Shown one piece after another: positions 1 to 6,504 of a stretch of DNA of 10,183 nt; within the stretch, counting starts at the first letter, position 1; the number at the start of each line of letters is the position of its first letter. The DNA lies in contig MU631739.1 in NCBI GenBank assembly GCA_026770615.1, positions 84,716 through 94,898 on the forward strand, in the 5' to 3' direction. The notes under the pieces were generated by a model that saw only the letters and a program-made list of their open reading frames with translations, was not told the DNA's origin and searched no databases. This DNA is from Pavlovales sp. CCMP2436 (lineage: Eukaryota > Haptophyta > Pavlovophyceae > Pavlovales). A program made the translations under genes and the position numbers.

Positions 1-118
1 GGCCTGCGTTGCCCGTAGTTCTATGACCTTTCTTGTGGCCTGCGTTGCCCGTAGTTCTATGACCTTTCTTGTGGCCTGCGTTGCCCGTAGTTCTAATGAC
101 CTTTCGCGTGGCCTGCGT
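1..118. repeat. 36-bp tandem repeat, three full copies
   Basis: Units begin at 1, 37 and 73 (36, 36 and 37 bases) and a fourth breaks off after about 9 bases at 110. Each begins GGCCTGCGTTGCCCGTAG. The first two are identical; the third has one inserted A and a few changes near its end. The unit length is a multiple of three, so a short artificial repeat peptide can be read, but nothing suggests translation. It probably lies in the intron upstream of the first visible exon. Confidence 0.85.
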
Positions 119-204
119 GTGATTTGCTCGGTAGCCTGCTTTGCGATATCACCTGACGTCGATAAGAGGTCGAACGAGTGGAATAAATCACACACTAGTG
201 CTAA

Positions 205-229
205 CCCCCCCCCCCCCCCCCCCCCCCCC
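205..229 (+). repeat. C25 homopolymer directly before a 3' splice site
   Basis: Twenty-five consecutive C residues are followed immediately by AG at 230-231 and then by coding sequence at 232. The run stands where the polypyrimidine tract of an acceptor should be, so the tract is pure C. Homopolymer length is error-prone in sequencing and the exact count should not be trusted. Confidence 0.8.
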
Positions 230-231
230 AG

Positions 232-383
232 CTGTACAAATTTCTGCGGCTCGAGCGGGAGGGGTACTCGCGCCTCACCGAGAACATGCTGACCACCACC
301 AACAACATCCGCTCGAGCCTCGTCAAGATGCAGGTGGGGGGAGGCCCTTCTTTAAGGTAATAATGATGATAATAATGATAATA

Positions 384-422
<39 letters not shown>

Positions 423-3417
423 GTGATGATGATAATAATAACAACGAGGGCTCAGCTTTTGAATTGTTGTTATCGTTGTTTTACGTTGGGGCATACCCCA
501 ACCCATCGTCAAGATGCAGGTGGGGGAGATGCCCCTCTTCAAGCTCAGCTCTTTTGGCCCATTATACGATGTGTTAGCAGTACTGTATTTAGCCTCCCCC
601 CCGTCTTGTTAGATGCAGTTGGCCTACGTCATAGCTCCTACCTCATTACCCCTACTTCACATCCCCCCCCCATCCCCCCCTTTTTCCTGTTACTTGTTGG
701 ACGCGGTCGGCGAGGAATGCGCAGACGGCGCACGCGCCAACAACTGCCTGCCGGTAAGGGCCAACTGAACACTATACCAATTGCCTGCCAATTCTTTATT
801 GTTATTTTTATTTCTTTCTAAACGTAATTACTACTATAATTATTTATTTTATTTACCATTTCACAACTGCCTGCCTGTGAAGGCTAATTATCCGGAATTT
901 TTTAATTTTTATTGCTATTTATTTCTAAATATAGTTACTAGAATAGTCTAATGATTTATTGTTATTTATCATTGAACAACTGCCTATGGGTGAGTTTATT
1001 ACATTATTATAGTTCTTTAAACCCCCCGACTTGCAGCACGAAGGCGTACGGGCATGACCTGATATCCACAATACGATTTTATCCTAGTTTCAGCACATGT
1101 ATTTCGGATATTTTCTTTGTTCGCTCTGACTGACTGACCTTCCTCTTGTCCGTCATGTTGAACCCGGTGTAGGTAGTGGCCGCCATGCTGAACCCGGAGC
1201 TGGAGCTTTCCTTCGACTGCATCGATGTGCAACACGTGTTGGCAGAAAGACACTGGTAAGAATTGTTGTTGTTCTTACTACTACCAACTACTAGTATTAC
1301 TTTAAAAAAAAATGGAAGCTGCAGCTGCCGTGTAACTGCACTTTTGAAGTGCACTACTTAAGGTGCAAATTCCTTAAGGGTCGTTATGAAACCGACGGGT
1401 TTCCCCTGTTCTTGGTTATTCTCATATCACGATTTTAAATCTGATAAATATTAACAAGATTTAGTGCGTGAGCGGGTTCGCCATGTCCTTCCACTGATTA
1501 TTGCTTATTTCAGACTCTCTTTGCGGCGAATACTATTTCTAATTTCTTCAATTAATATTTCTTCTCTTTTTAATACTCATAGGTGCGTTCGTGGGTGCAC
1601 GATGTCCTTCCATTGTTGTGGGTTCTCACTTTATTTCCTCACTTTATTATGCCATGACTGATGTCCCTTTTTTTTATTTACAAATATCTGTGTAGGTACG
1701 TGAGCGGCTACACGATGTCCTTCCACGAGCCCCACGGCGACGAGTTGCACCTCCTCTTCAAAGACACGAGCGAGCAGACGAGCATGTTCCGCATCGTCGT
1801 CAAGGTGCGCGTGCGAACAAATCTCTAGAAATACGTCCGTCCCCTGACAGATCTCCACCGGACCCAAGTGTTGAGAAACACTCGGATCAAGGGACCTTTG
1901 CAGAGCACACGGATACCGTCCCCATCGCTAAGACAAGGGTGTACATGGAACTATTCATAATAACAATAATAACGATAATAACGCTTCAATTATTAATATT
2001 GTTGCCTTGACGGAACACAGAATACTAAGGTATCGTCGTCAAGGTCCGTGTGAATAGAATGTATGTAATATATACTTATTGAAATGATTGAGAGGTGCGG
2101 ATGCGAATAAAATGCATGTAATATATGTTAATCGAAATGATTGAGAGTTGCGCGTCTGAATATCTTCTTTTTTCATTTCATTCCTCCGAGGGCCGTTCTT
2201 TAAAAAAAAAAACAGGCTGCGTCAAGGTGCGTGCATGAATAGTTACATCGCAAAGAACACTGACCAGCCTTATCACGAACAACGACCAGCCGACACGAAA
2301 GTAACGAACAGTGACGGAAGGAGCGGAAGTGACAGAACTGACGGTACTGACGAAACGTGACGGAAGTGATCTAAAATTGAAGCCACTTCTTGATGCCGAG
2401 CCTGTTCTCTTTTGAAACCATCAAAGGCGGCTCCCTACAGTCTTGATTCGCGGTCTTGATTCCCACGCACAGTCCCGGGGCCGACAGAACTTTTAATGTT
2501 ATTGGTCTCGAGCTGTCTGAATTATTGTTATTGTTGTTTATTATTATTATTATTTATAGTTATAATAATTATTATCTATTATCTATTCATATTTATTATT
2601 ATATATTATGCACTTTCGAGACACTGACAACAGAAATACGATAAAATTATTATCCTCAATGATGCTCATACTCATACGAATAGAAATGGTGATGATACTG
2701 ACATTCGGGGCCACCTGGACGCCGTAACTGCGCCCCAGGCGGTAGAAGTGGCATCATAACATGACCAGCACAACATTCAGAACAGTCAGACGCCAGCTTG
2801 AATCCCTATCATAAACATAACATACGAATACTCACAGAGGATAGTAATGGTATGATGATGATGATGATGATACCAATCCTAATACTAATACTAAGAATCG
2901 CAAGAATACGTCAGATGATCCCATCGCTGCGTTTAGCCTCGCTCAAGTACCCTACCCAGCCTACTTCCTTTTTCATTTCATTCGGACGGCCGCCATTCTT
3001 TGAAAAAGAAAACAGGTTGCTACCCTGCCAGAGCCACAACCCCGACCCTGCGATCCTTGACCCTACATGACACATAAGATTTTTTATTTTATTTTGTAAT
3101 GCGACGCTAACGATACACTCGTTATAACATGGCATACCATTGATTAAATCATAGGCCTCGCTCACGCGCGCACTGGCGGGTGACCTCGTGCTCTCGATCG
3201 AGCGCACAGTGGACTTCCTGCTGACGGTACGCAGCTTATAGCTGCAGCCGTGCGTTTATTATTATTATTATTGCTATGTAATACTATTCGCCCCTAAACT
3301 AGCGACCCTTCAACATCTACCCTGTAACTCCCGCAGGTGGGTGAGGGCTACAAGCAGATGCACAGTGCAGCCAAGACGGGCAAGCGGCACCCCTCCACTA
3401 ACGGGGTCGTTTGCTGA
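232..3417 (+). CDS. GAD: Glutamate decarboxylase-like protein, C-terminal part, multi-exon
   Basis: Probable PLP-dependent glutamate decarboxylase (glutamate to GABA plus CO2). Only the C-terminal domain is present; the PLP lysine lies upstream of the window. Exons: 232-333 (LYKFLRLEREGY start; a donor at 357 is also possible), a piece ending at 753 (about 694 or 715 to 753, ending NNCLP), 1173-1255, 1696-1804, 3155-3226 and 3337-3417. Phases agree from 753 onward; a Trp codon is split between 1255 and 1696. The spliced order matches the family: FLRLxxEGY, then LPVVA, then a DVxHxLxERxW-xxxxYTM segment, then FRIVVK, then a LxxxLVxSIERTVDFL helix, ending in NGVVC. The join between the first two exons is unresolved because no clean AG precedes the LLDAVGEE-like codons. 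Introns run from 110 to 1350 bases and are AT-rich and full of repeats. Family assignment rests on recalled motif order, not on an alignment. A decaying copy is possible, but the last four exons are stop-free with good splice sites. Confidence 0.7.
358..440 (+). repeat. GAT/AAT trinucleotide microsatellite in intron
   Basis: Imperfect (ATG/AAT)n tract, about 80 bases, pure GAT in its middle. It starts right after the AAG|GTAATA junction that could serve as the donor of the first exon. The His-rich and Met-rich peptides readable here are repeat artefacts. A smaller ATG tract lies at 2851-2872. Confidence 0.9.
504..541 (+). repeat. Echo of the first exon's 3' end inside the following intron
   Basis: CGTCAAGATGCAGGTGGGG recurs from 508, a copy of the exon end and donor at 318-340. 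The similarity continues to TTCAAG: the upstream copy has GGGAGGCCCTTCTTTAAG and this one GGGAGATGCCCCTCTTCAAG. This copy reads on in frame as VGEMPLFKL, closer to what the enzyme family has at this point than the upstream copy, which lost one base. It could therefore be a true alternative exon piece. Confidence 0.65.
741..1010 (+). repeat. Tandem array repeating the 3' end of exon 2 with its donor region
   Basis: CAACTGCCTGCC followed by a GTAAGGGC-like donor lies at the exon end (741). CAACTGCCTGCCTGTGAAGG recurs at 864 and CAACTGCCTATGGGTGAG at 977, spacings of 123 and 113 bases. A partial copy (TTGCCTGCC) is near 781. The AT-rich filler between copies is itself similar (TTTATTGTTATTT and TATTTATTTCTAAA blocks), so the duplicated unit was exon tail plus intron start, not exon alone. 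Confidence 0.75.
1464..1730 (+). repeat. Two upstream echoes of the start of exon 4 (1696)
   Basis: The real exon start at 1696 carries GTACGTGAGCGGCTACACG then ATGTCCTTCCA. Decayed copies stand at 1464 (GTGCGTGAGCGGGTTCGCC) and 1581 (AGGTGCGTTCGTGGGTGCACG), each followed by ATGTCCTTCCA. The shared ATGTCCTTCC block lies at 1483, 1602 and 1715, spacings of 119 and 113 bases. The 1581 copy keeps its own CATAG acceptor. Neither copy continues as open coding sequence; the first meets TGA just after the match. Confidence 0.8.
1819..1934 (+). repeat. 116-bp dispersed repeat, copy 1
   Basis: This block begins 15 bases after the donor at 1805 and matches the reverse complement of 6505-6620, base for base in length, with about 10 differences (roughly nine in ten identical). 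No terminal inverted repeat, target duplication or convincing reading frame was found. It is a dispersed genomic repeat of unknown type. Confidence 0.85.
2031..2235 (+). repeat. Echoes of the exon 4 donor plus a 51/53-bp tandem repeat
   Basis: The exon 4 end and donor (ATCGTCGTCAAG|GTGCGCGTGCGAA) recurs at 2032 as ATCGTCGTCAAGGTCCGTGTGAATA and at 2218 as TGCGTCAAGGTGCGTGCATGAATA. From 2044 the sequence is also a tandem repeat: units at 2044-2094 and 2095-2147, each ending GAAATGATTGAGAG, and a third start at 2148. Every unit begins with a donor-like G(T/G)NCG motif. Confidence 0.75.
2167..2220 (+). repeat. 54-bp intronic repeat, copy 1
   Basis: This segment aligns without gaps to 2967-3020, exactly 800 bases downstream. 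Shared blocks are TTTCATTTCATTC, a GGCCG-containing core, and an A-rich run ending AACAGG(C/T)TGC. Both copies sit in the 1350-base intron of the first gene. Confidence 0.65.
2521..2610. repeat. AT-rich ATT/TTA simple repeat
   Basis: An imperfect TTA/ATT tract of about 90 bases in the intron between 1805 and 3154. No coding or RNA feature is visible in it. Confidence 0.8.
2698..2818 (+). repeat. Composite dispersed repeat, copy A (both modules)
   Basis: Two modules lie side by side. Module 1 (2698-2762) matches 4626-4690 over 65 ungapped positions with about 10 differences. Module 2 (2763-2818) matches 3738-3793 with only a few differences. Copy A is the only place where the two are joined, so it is either the parent element or a chance fusion. 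Module 2 contains GCTTGAATCC, loosely like a pol III B box, so a SINE is possible but unproven. Confidence 0.75.
2967..3020 (+). repeat. 54-bp intronic repeat, copy 2
   Basis: Partner of 2167-2220. Its outer ends form a short inverted repeat (CTTTTTCA against TGAAAAAG) around a GGACGGCCGCC core, so it might be a small fold-back element. The other copy has lost this symmetry. Confidence 0.6.
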
Positions 3418-3442
3418 GCCCCAACTGCACGCACACTCCTGT

Positions 3443-3467
3443 GCAACTGCCTTTCTTTGGCAGTTGC
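3443..3467 (+). other. Hairpin just downstream of the GAD stop codon
   Basis: GCAACTGCC and GGCAGTTGC form a perfect 9-bp stem around the 7-base loop TTTCTTT, 25 bases after the stop codon. It would lie in the 3' UTR. It is not the metazoan histone stem-loop, whose stem and loop differ. The arm CAACTGCC is also the motif repeated in the 741-1010 array, which may be coincidence. The rest of 3418-3602 shows no further feature. Confidence 0.6.
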
Positions 3468-3602
3468 CCCGGATTCGGCCCAGTCCAGATTCGAACTAGT
3501 CTGCTTTCACGAGTTGTTGCACAGTCATTCTCGCCCACATTTAAATGAAACCATTGCACGCGTATCGACGAACGCAGCGAAGCCAAGCATCGTCTTGCTT
3601 AG

Positions 3603-3993
3603 CCTCCGGCCCGGCCACGGCCTTGCTACACGGCCTCGCCGTAGGCGAGTGGGCCCTGCTCGACGGCTCGCTCGCGACTCTGGCACTTGCCTCCGTCGTG
3701 AGCGTCGGCGGCCCTCTTGCCGAGCTTCCCCTTTCCAGACCAGCACAACATTCAGAACAGTCAGAAGCCAGCTTGAATCCCTATCAGAAATATACTCTGC
3801 TGGCACTACCTCGCTCCGAATGTCTTCCCGCTCGAGGCCGCCGGGCTCTTCGAACGGCTCTACCGACGGCGCGTGGGCCGGCCTCGACCTGCTGACCGGG
3901 CCGTGCTACTTTGCAGTTTGCACCGACTCCAACGCGCTCTACGCGTGGCTCCGGCGTGGGGCCGACGGCAACGCAGAGTCGGAGTTTCTGTGA
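3603..3993 (+). pseudogene. Broken gene for an unidentified membrane-type protein, C-terminal part
   Basis: Three coding-like pieces follow one another in three frames. Piece 1 (about 3603-3735), after a possible acceptor CTTGCTTAG, reads as a hydrophobic stretch with LLHGLAVGEWALLDGSL and later VGGPLAELPL. Piece 2 (3804-3860) reads HYLAPNVFPLEAAGLFE. Piece 3 (about 3856-3993) reads GAWAGLDLLTGPCYFAV and ends at TGA 3991-3993. The change from piece 1 to 2 coincides with copy B of the dispersed repeat (3738-3793); the change from 2 to 3 is a one-base shift with no room for an intron. The peptide looks like conserved membrane protein sequence, with small residues, GP turns and aromatic ends, but I cannot name the family. 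Unusual introns instead of damage remain possible for the first break but not easily for the second. Confidence 0.45.
3738..3793 (+). repeat. Composite dispersed repeat, copy B (module 2 only)
   Basis: This matches 2763-2818 from GACCAGCACAACATTCAG through CCAGCTTGAATCCCTATCA with only a few differences. It sits between two coding-like pieces of the broken gene, directly after CTTCCCCTTTCCAG, which itself looks like a 3' splice site. It may have been inserted there or been recruited as intron/exon sequence. Confidence 0.8.
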
Positions 3994-4181
3994 CTACATA
4001 CGTACAAGTCTTATATGTGATTGACTGGTCATGACCGATGGTCCTTATCGGCCCTGACCGACCTTTGGCGAGATATCTACTAAATTTTAACCAGTCATAT
4101 GCGCAAATAGTTTTTTTTTTAAAGAAACCTGATTACATGTAGTTATGTATTATTTTATAAGTTTACTGTGTGTGCGTTAGG

Positions 4182-4336
4182 CCGGCTCTTAGAAAGCCCC
4201 GCAGGGCCCCCGGGGGCCCCGCCGGAGGCGCCTATGTGACTAACATATAACTAACTTGTCACATAGCCCGGGGGCCCACGGGGCCCCACGGATACCGCGG
4301 ATAATCCCCGTACGTTACGCCTTTTCTAAGAGCCGG
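4182..4336. mobile_element. 155-bp MITE (fold-back DNA transposon derivative) with 8-bp target duplication
   Basis: The left end CCGGCTCTTAGAAAG (4182-4196) is matched by the reverse complement of the right end (4321-4336), CCGGCTCTTAGAAAAG, which differs by one extra A. Both flanks carry GCGTTAGG (4174-4181 and 4337-4344), an exact 8-bp target-site duplication. Inside, CTATGTGAC (4232-4240) and GTCACATAG (4258-4266) form a second stem around a 17-base AT-rich loop, with GGGCCC/GGGGCCCC blocks on both sides, so the element could fold along much of its length. It has no coding capacity. Eight-bp duplications are known for the hAT, P and Merlin superfamilies, but GCGTTAGG does not fit the usual hAT target pattern, so the superfamily is left open. 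Confidence 0.85.
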
Positions 4337-4625
4337 GCGTTAGGTCTCCGGATGGGTCAACCGTCGTTACTTGAGCACACTCACCTCTACCCATCTCGCA
4401 ACCGGCATCTGCGGGAGATGCTTCGGCACCGAAATCGTCCCTATGACTTTCACTGGCATGCGGCGCACTGAGGGCTGCGTCGCTGCACGTGGCTACCCGT
4501 CGAGCCACCACAGTGGAACCCATCTTCAACCAAACTCGAACGAAATCGGCAGCAGAGAGCTCTGCCGGCGCACCAGTATCACCGCATGGTGATGCTGAGG
4601 CTAGAAACAGAGTGACGATCAGACG

Positions 4626-4690
4626 CTGACAACCGAGGCCTCCTGGACGCAGAGACTGCGCACCCGGCGGTAGAAGGGGCATCATAACAT
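4626..4690 (+). repeat. Composite dispersed repeat, copy C (module 1 only)
   Basis: It aligns ungapped to 2698-2762, with shared blocks CCTGGACGC, ACTGCGC and GGCGGTAGAAG followed by GGCATCATAACAT. After the module the sequence continues ATAACATAACA and diverges from module 2. Apart from the MITE and this repeat, 3994-4850 shows no supported feature; a 10-bp palindrome GGTCATGACC lies at 4027-4036. Confidence 0.75.
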
Positions 4691-4961
4691 AACATAACAC
4701 AGAATAGTCGTCAGATCAGATCCGTGGACCGGGTCCGGGGCATGTTGTACACGCCCGCTCTCGCGCGCCCCGCGATTAATTCTGTATCTATATGGCTGTG
4801 TGATTTTGATCAACTAATATTCATTTAAATTTAAGCGATCTTCAAGTGCGCAGGCCATTGTCACACTCGGCGGGGGAGACGCGTTTTATACACCCCGGGA
4901 TAACCTCCACAGCGCACTCTGCGTCAAGCTGGCACTGCGCTTTCGACACCCAACATCTAAT

Positions 4962-5198
4962 ATGCTGGCTACGCGTATGATTGCAAGACCAGACTACTAC
5001 TCAGGACAGTTCGGGATGAGCATCAAGGACGAACTCAAAAAAGACAGCGCGGGCGATGCCCTCAAACTGGGCGAACTACACCTCATACTTCTACACCATA
5101 GCCTCGAGATGCGCACGCACGCAAAACCGCGATTGAGACGTCTGCAGCGGCAACTCAAGACAAAATATCCGTACATGACGCGCATAAGTTCAAGATAG
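4962..5198 (+). CDS. Unidentified gene, N-terminal part (frame 1 of a frameshifted pair)
   Basis: First Met at 4962, but coding-like sequence in this frame extends up to about 4851, following AAGTGCGCAG, a plausible acceptor; the frame is closed by a TAA at 4815. Readable segments include TLGGGDAFYTP upstream and RMIARPDYYSGQFGMSIKDE after the Met. Good coding character fades after about 5120, where the frame of the next entry becomes the better one. The switch falls at the AAAA run 5123-5126. One base more there would join this frame to the next, so the pair is probably one gene with a frameshift caused by mutation, recoding or a sequencing error. I do not recognise the product. Confidence 0.4.
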   Translation: MLATRMIARPDYYSGQFGMSIKDELKKDSAGDALKLGELHLILLHHSLEMRTHAKPRLRRLQRQLKTKYPYMTRISSR

Positions 5199-5200
5199 CC

Positions 5201-6289
5201 ATGTGGGCCGCCCAGGCAGCCGAGAGTGCAGCCAAGAAAAGCACGAACCAACCAATGACAATCACACCCACGCGGACCAACCCACAGCTGCAGGAACAAC
5301 GTGCCACACAACTGCCGCCCGTGCGTACAAAACCACACGACCCGATACCCACAGTCCCCCTCCAGGCCATACGGGCCGAACCACGCCAACGCGAGCGGGC
5401 TGCCACACAACAAAAACCTGCCCACACACCACCAACGGCCTCGCCAGCCATGCCTCACGCGATCACTCCAGGATTGCCACGCAAACAAACGCAGAGTCAA
5501 GCTGCGCCGGCCTCGCCTCATAGACACTCCACCGCCACACCTGAGCCGGCCACACCACTAATGCCAACACCAGCCATCATCCCAGTGCCACAGGCAAAGA
5601 CTGCCCTTAGTGCACCAAATGTGGCCACACCACCCACACACACACGCACACTGTGCTCATTCAAACAACCAGTGGAAGCCTGCCAGACCGCCGCACCATC
5701 TACTAAGTGGGAGCAGGCACAGACCCCCGAACCACCAACAACGACTATGCCCGCCTCGCTACACGATACCACAATAAGCCCACCACGCAAACGCACACAG
5801 GGCCGAACTAAGGTCGCCACACCACAGGGACAGACCCCAGCCACCCGCACGCCTAGGCGAAAGCCGGCCACCCCACAGAGTCCAAACCCAACCGCTCTAC
5901 CGACGCCACGAGCTGCAGCCGCACACACCACAGCAGACGTGCACATGCCAGCGTCTCACCCGCGCATATTGCGCTCAGCCAAACGCCCACTGGAAGCCAA
6001 GCAAACATACACACCACCTATGGTGCTGGACCAGACACAACAATCGGCAGCGGAACGAAAGCGGACTCGCACGACGCAGCCACTCACAGATAATTGCGGA
6101 ATGACCGCCGTCAGAGCCCCACACCACCGTGTTCTGCGCCAATCCACGCGGCCAAAAGCAGGGCCACAGACCCGCACACCCCAGCAGCCAGCAGAGGCGC
6201 GCCAAAAGCAGAGGAGGGAGGAACAATGCCTCAAAAACACACCCCAACATATTGAGCCCGAGGCCCACCCCCCTGAGAGGGTGCGGTAG
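5201..6289 (+). CDS. Unidentified Pro/Thr/Ala/Gln-rich low-complexity protein
   Basis: The reading frame gives 362 residues from the Met at 5201, but it is open from 5102 and reads TAIETSAAATQDKISVHDAH just before that Met, so 5201 is probably an internal Met of a longer protein joined to the preceding frame. Residues 1-25 are helical and Ala-rich (MWAAQAAESAAKK); the rest is disordered, rich in P, T, A, Q, R and K, with few large hydrophobics. Three degenerate copies of a basic motif H-x-R-x-L-R/C-x-x-x-R/Q-P begin at residues 147, 253 and 309. The sense strand is very rich in C and A, unlike the GC-balanced exons of its neighbours, which suggests either a fast-evolving disordered protein or an element-derived ORF (for example a gag/ORF1-like tail). 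No polymerase, integrase or transposase signature is present. The length of open frame could partly reflect the scarcity of T and G. Confidence 0.45.
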   Translation: MWAAQAAESAAKKSTNQPMTITPTRTNPQLQEQRATQLPPVRTKPHDPIPTVPLQAIRAEPRQRERAATQQKPAHTPPTASPAMPHAITPGLPRKQTQSQAAPASPHRHSTATPEPATPLMPTPAIIPVPQAKTALSAPNVATPPTHTRTLCSFKQPVEACQTAAPSTKWEQAQTPEPPTTTMPASLHDTTISPPRKRTQGRTKVATPQGQTPATRTPRRKPATPQSPNPTALPTPRAAAAHTTADVHMPASHPRILRSAKRPLEAKQTYTPPMVLDQTQQSAAERKRTRTTQPLTDNCGMTAVRAPHHRVLRQSTRPKAGPQTRTPQQPAEARQKQRREEQCLKNTPQHIEPEAHPPERVR

Positions 6290-6310
6290 ACCGGGACCAT
6301 AATGAGCCCT

Positions 6311-6353
6311 CACCGTGTGATTCTTGCCTCTCGTGGACAAGAATCACACAGTG
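6311..6353 (+). other. Strong hairpin 21 bases after the stop of the preceding gene
   Basis: GTGTGATTCTTG (6315-6326) pairs perfectly with CAAGAATCACAC (6338-6349) around an 11-base loop. Three more pairs close below a single C/A mismatch, giving 15 pairs over 16 positions. It begins 21 bases past the TAG at 6287-6289. It could be a 3' UTR element, a recognition hairpin at the end of a retroelement, or a small inverted repeat of other origin. There is no poly(U) tract behind it. Confidence 0.7.
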
Positions 6354-6504
6354 GGATACAGGCTACCGGAGGTTATTTGTCTGATTATTGTGTGCTACAG
6401 GTGCGGCACGTGCGCAGGCGAGCTGCATTTTGAGACGAGCGAGAGGCAGCAGCGGCCGGTCAGTGCGTCAGTCAGAGAGCCGTCGACTGTCGTGTGCCTA
6501 ATCA

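Noticed and set aside
1..118. Possible CRISPR array
   Set aside because: Units are directly tandem with no unique spacers, and the setting is a eukaryotic intron.
141..821. 226-residue plus-strand open frame with poly-Pro and poly-Met
   Set aside because: It runs through the C25 run, the GAT microsatellite and intron sequence in a frame different from the recognisable exon at 232-333.
1338..1378. Small inverted repeats (GCACTT/AAGTGC and CTTAAGG/CCTTAAG) in intron 3 of GAD
   Set aside because: Six- and seven-base stems are common in sequence of this length and show no other supporting feature.
3468..3510. tRNA or tRNA-derived gene suggested by GATTCGAAC (B-box-like on the minus strand)
   Set aside because: No acceptor stem, D arm or anticodon arm can be folded around it; the T-arm stem is weak.
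3697..3738. Mini-intron from GTGAGC to TTTCCAG within the broken membrane-protein gene
   Set aside because: At 42 bases it would be very short, and removing it would delete the well-conserved-looking VGGPLAELPL segment; kept only as a remote alternative.
5518..6340. Several Cys/Val/Gly-rich minus-strand open frames opposite the C/A-rich gene
   Set aside because: They result from the G/T-rich complement of a C/A-rich strand, which rarely forms stop codons. No family-like sequence was seen.
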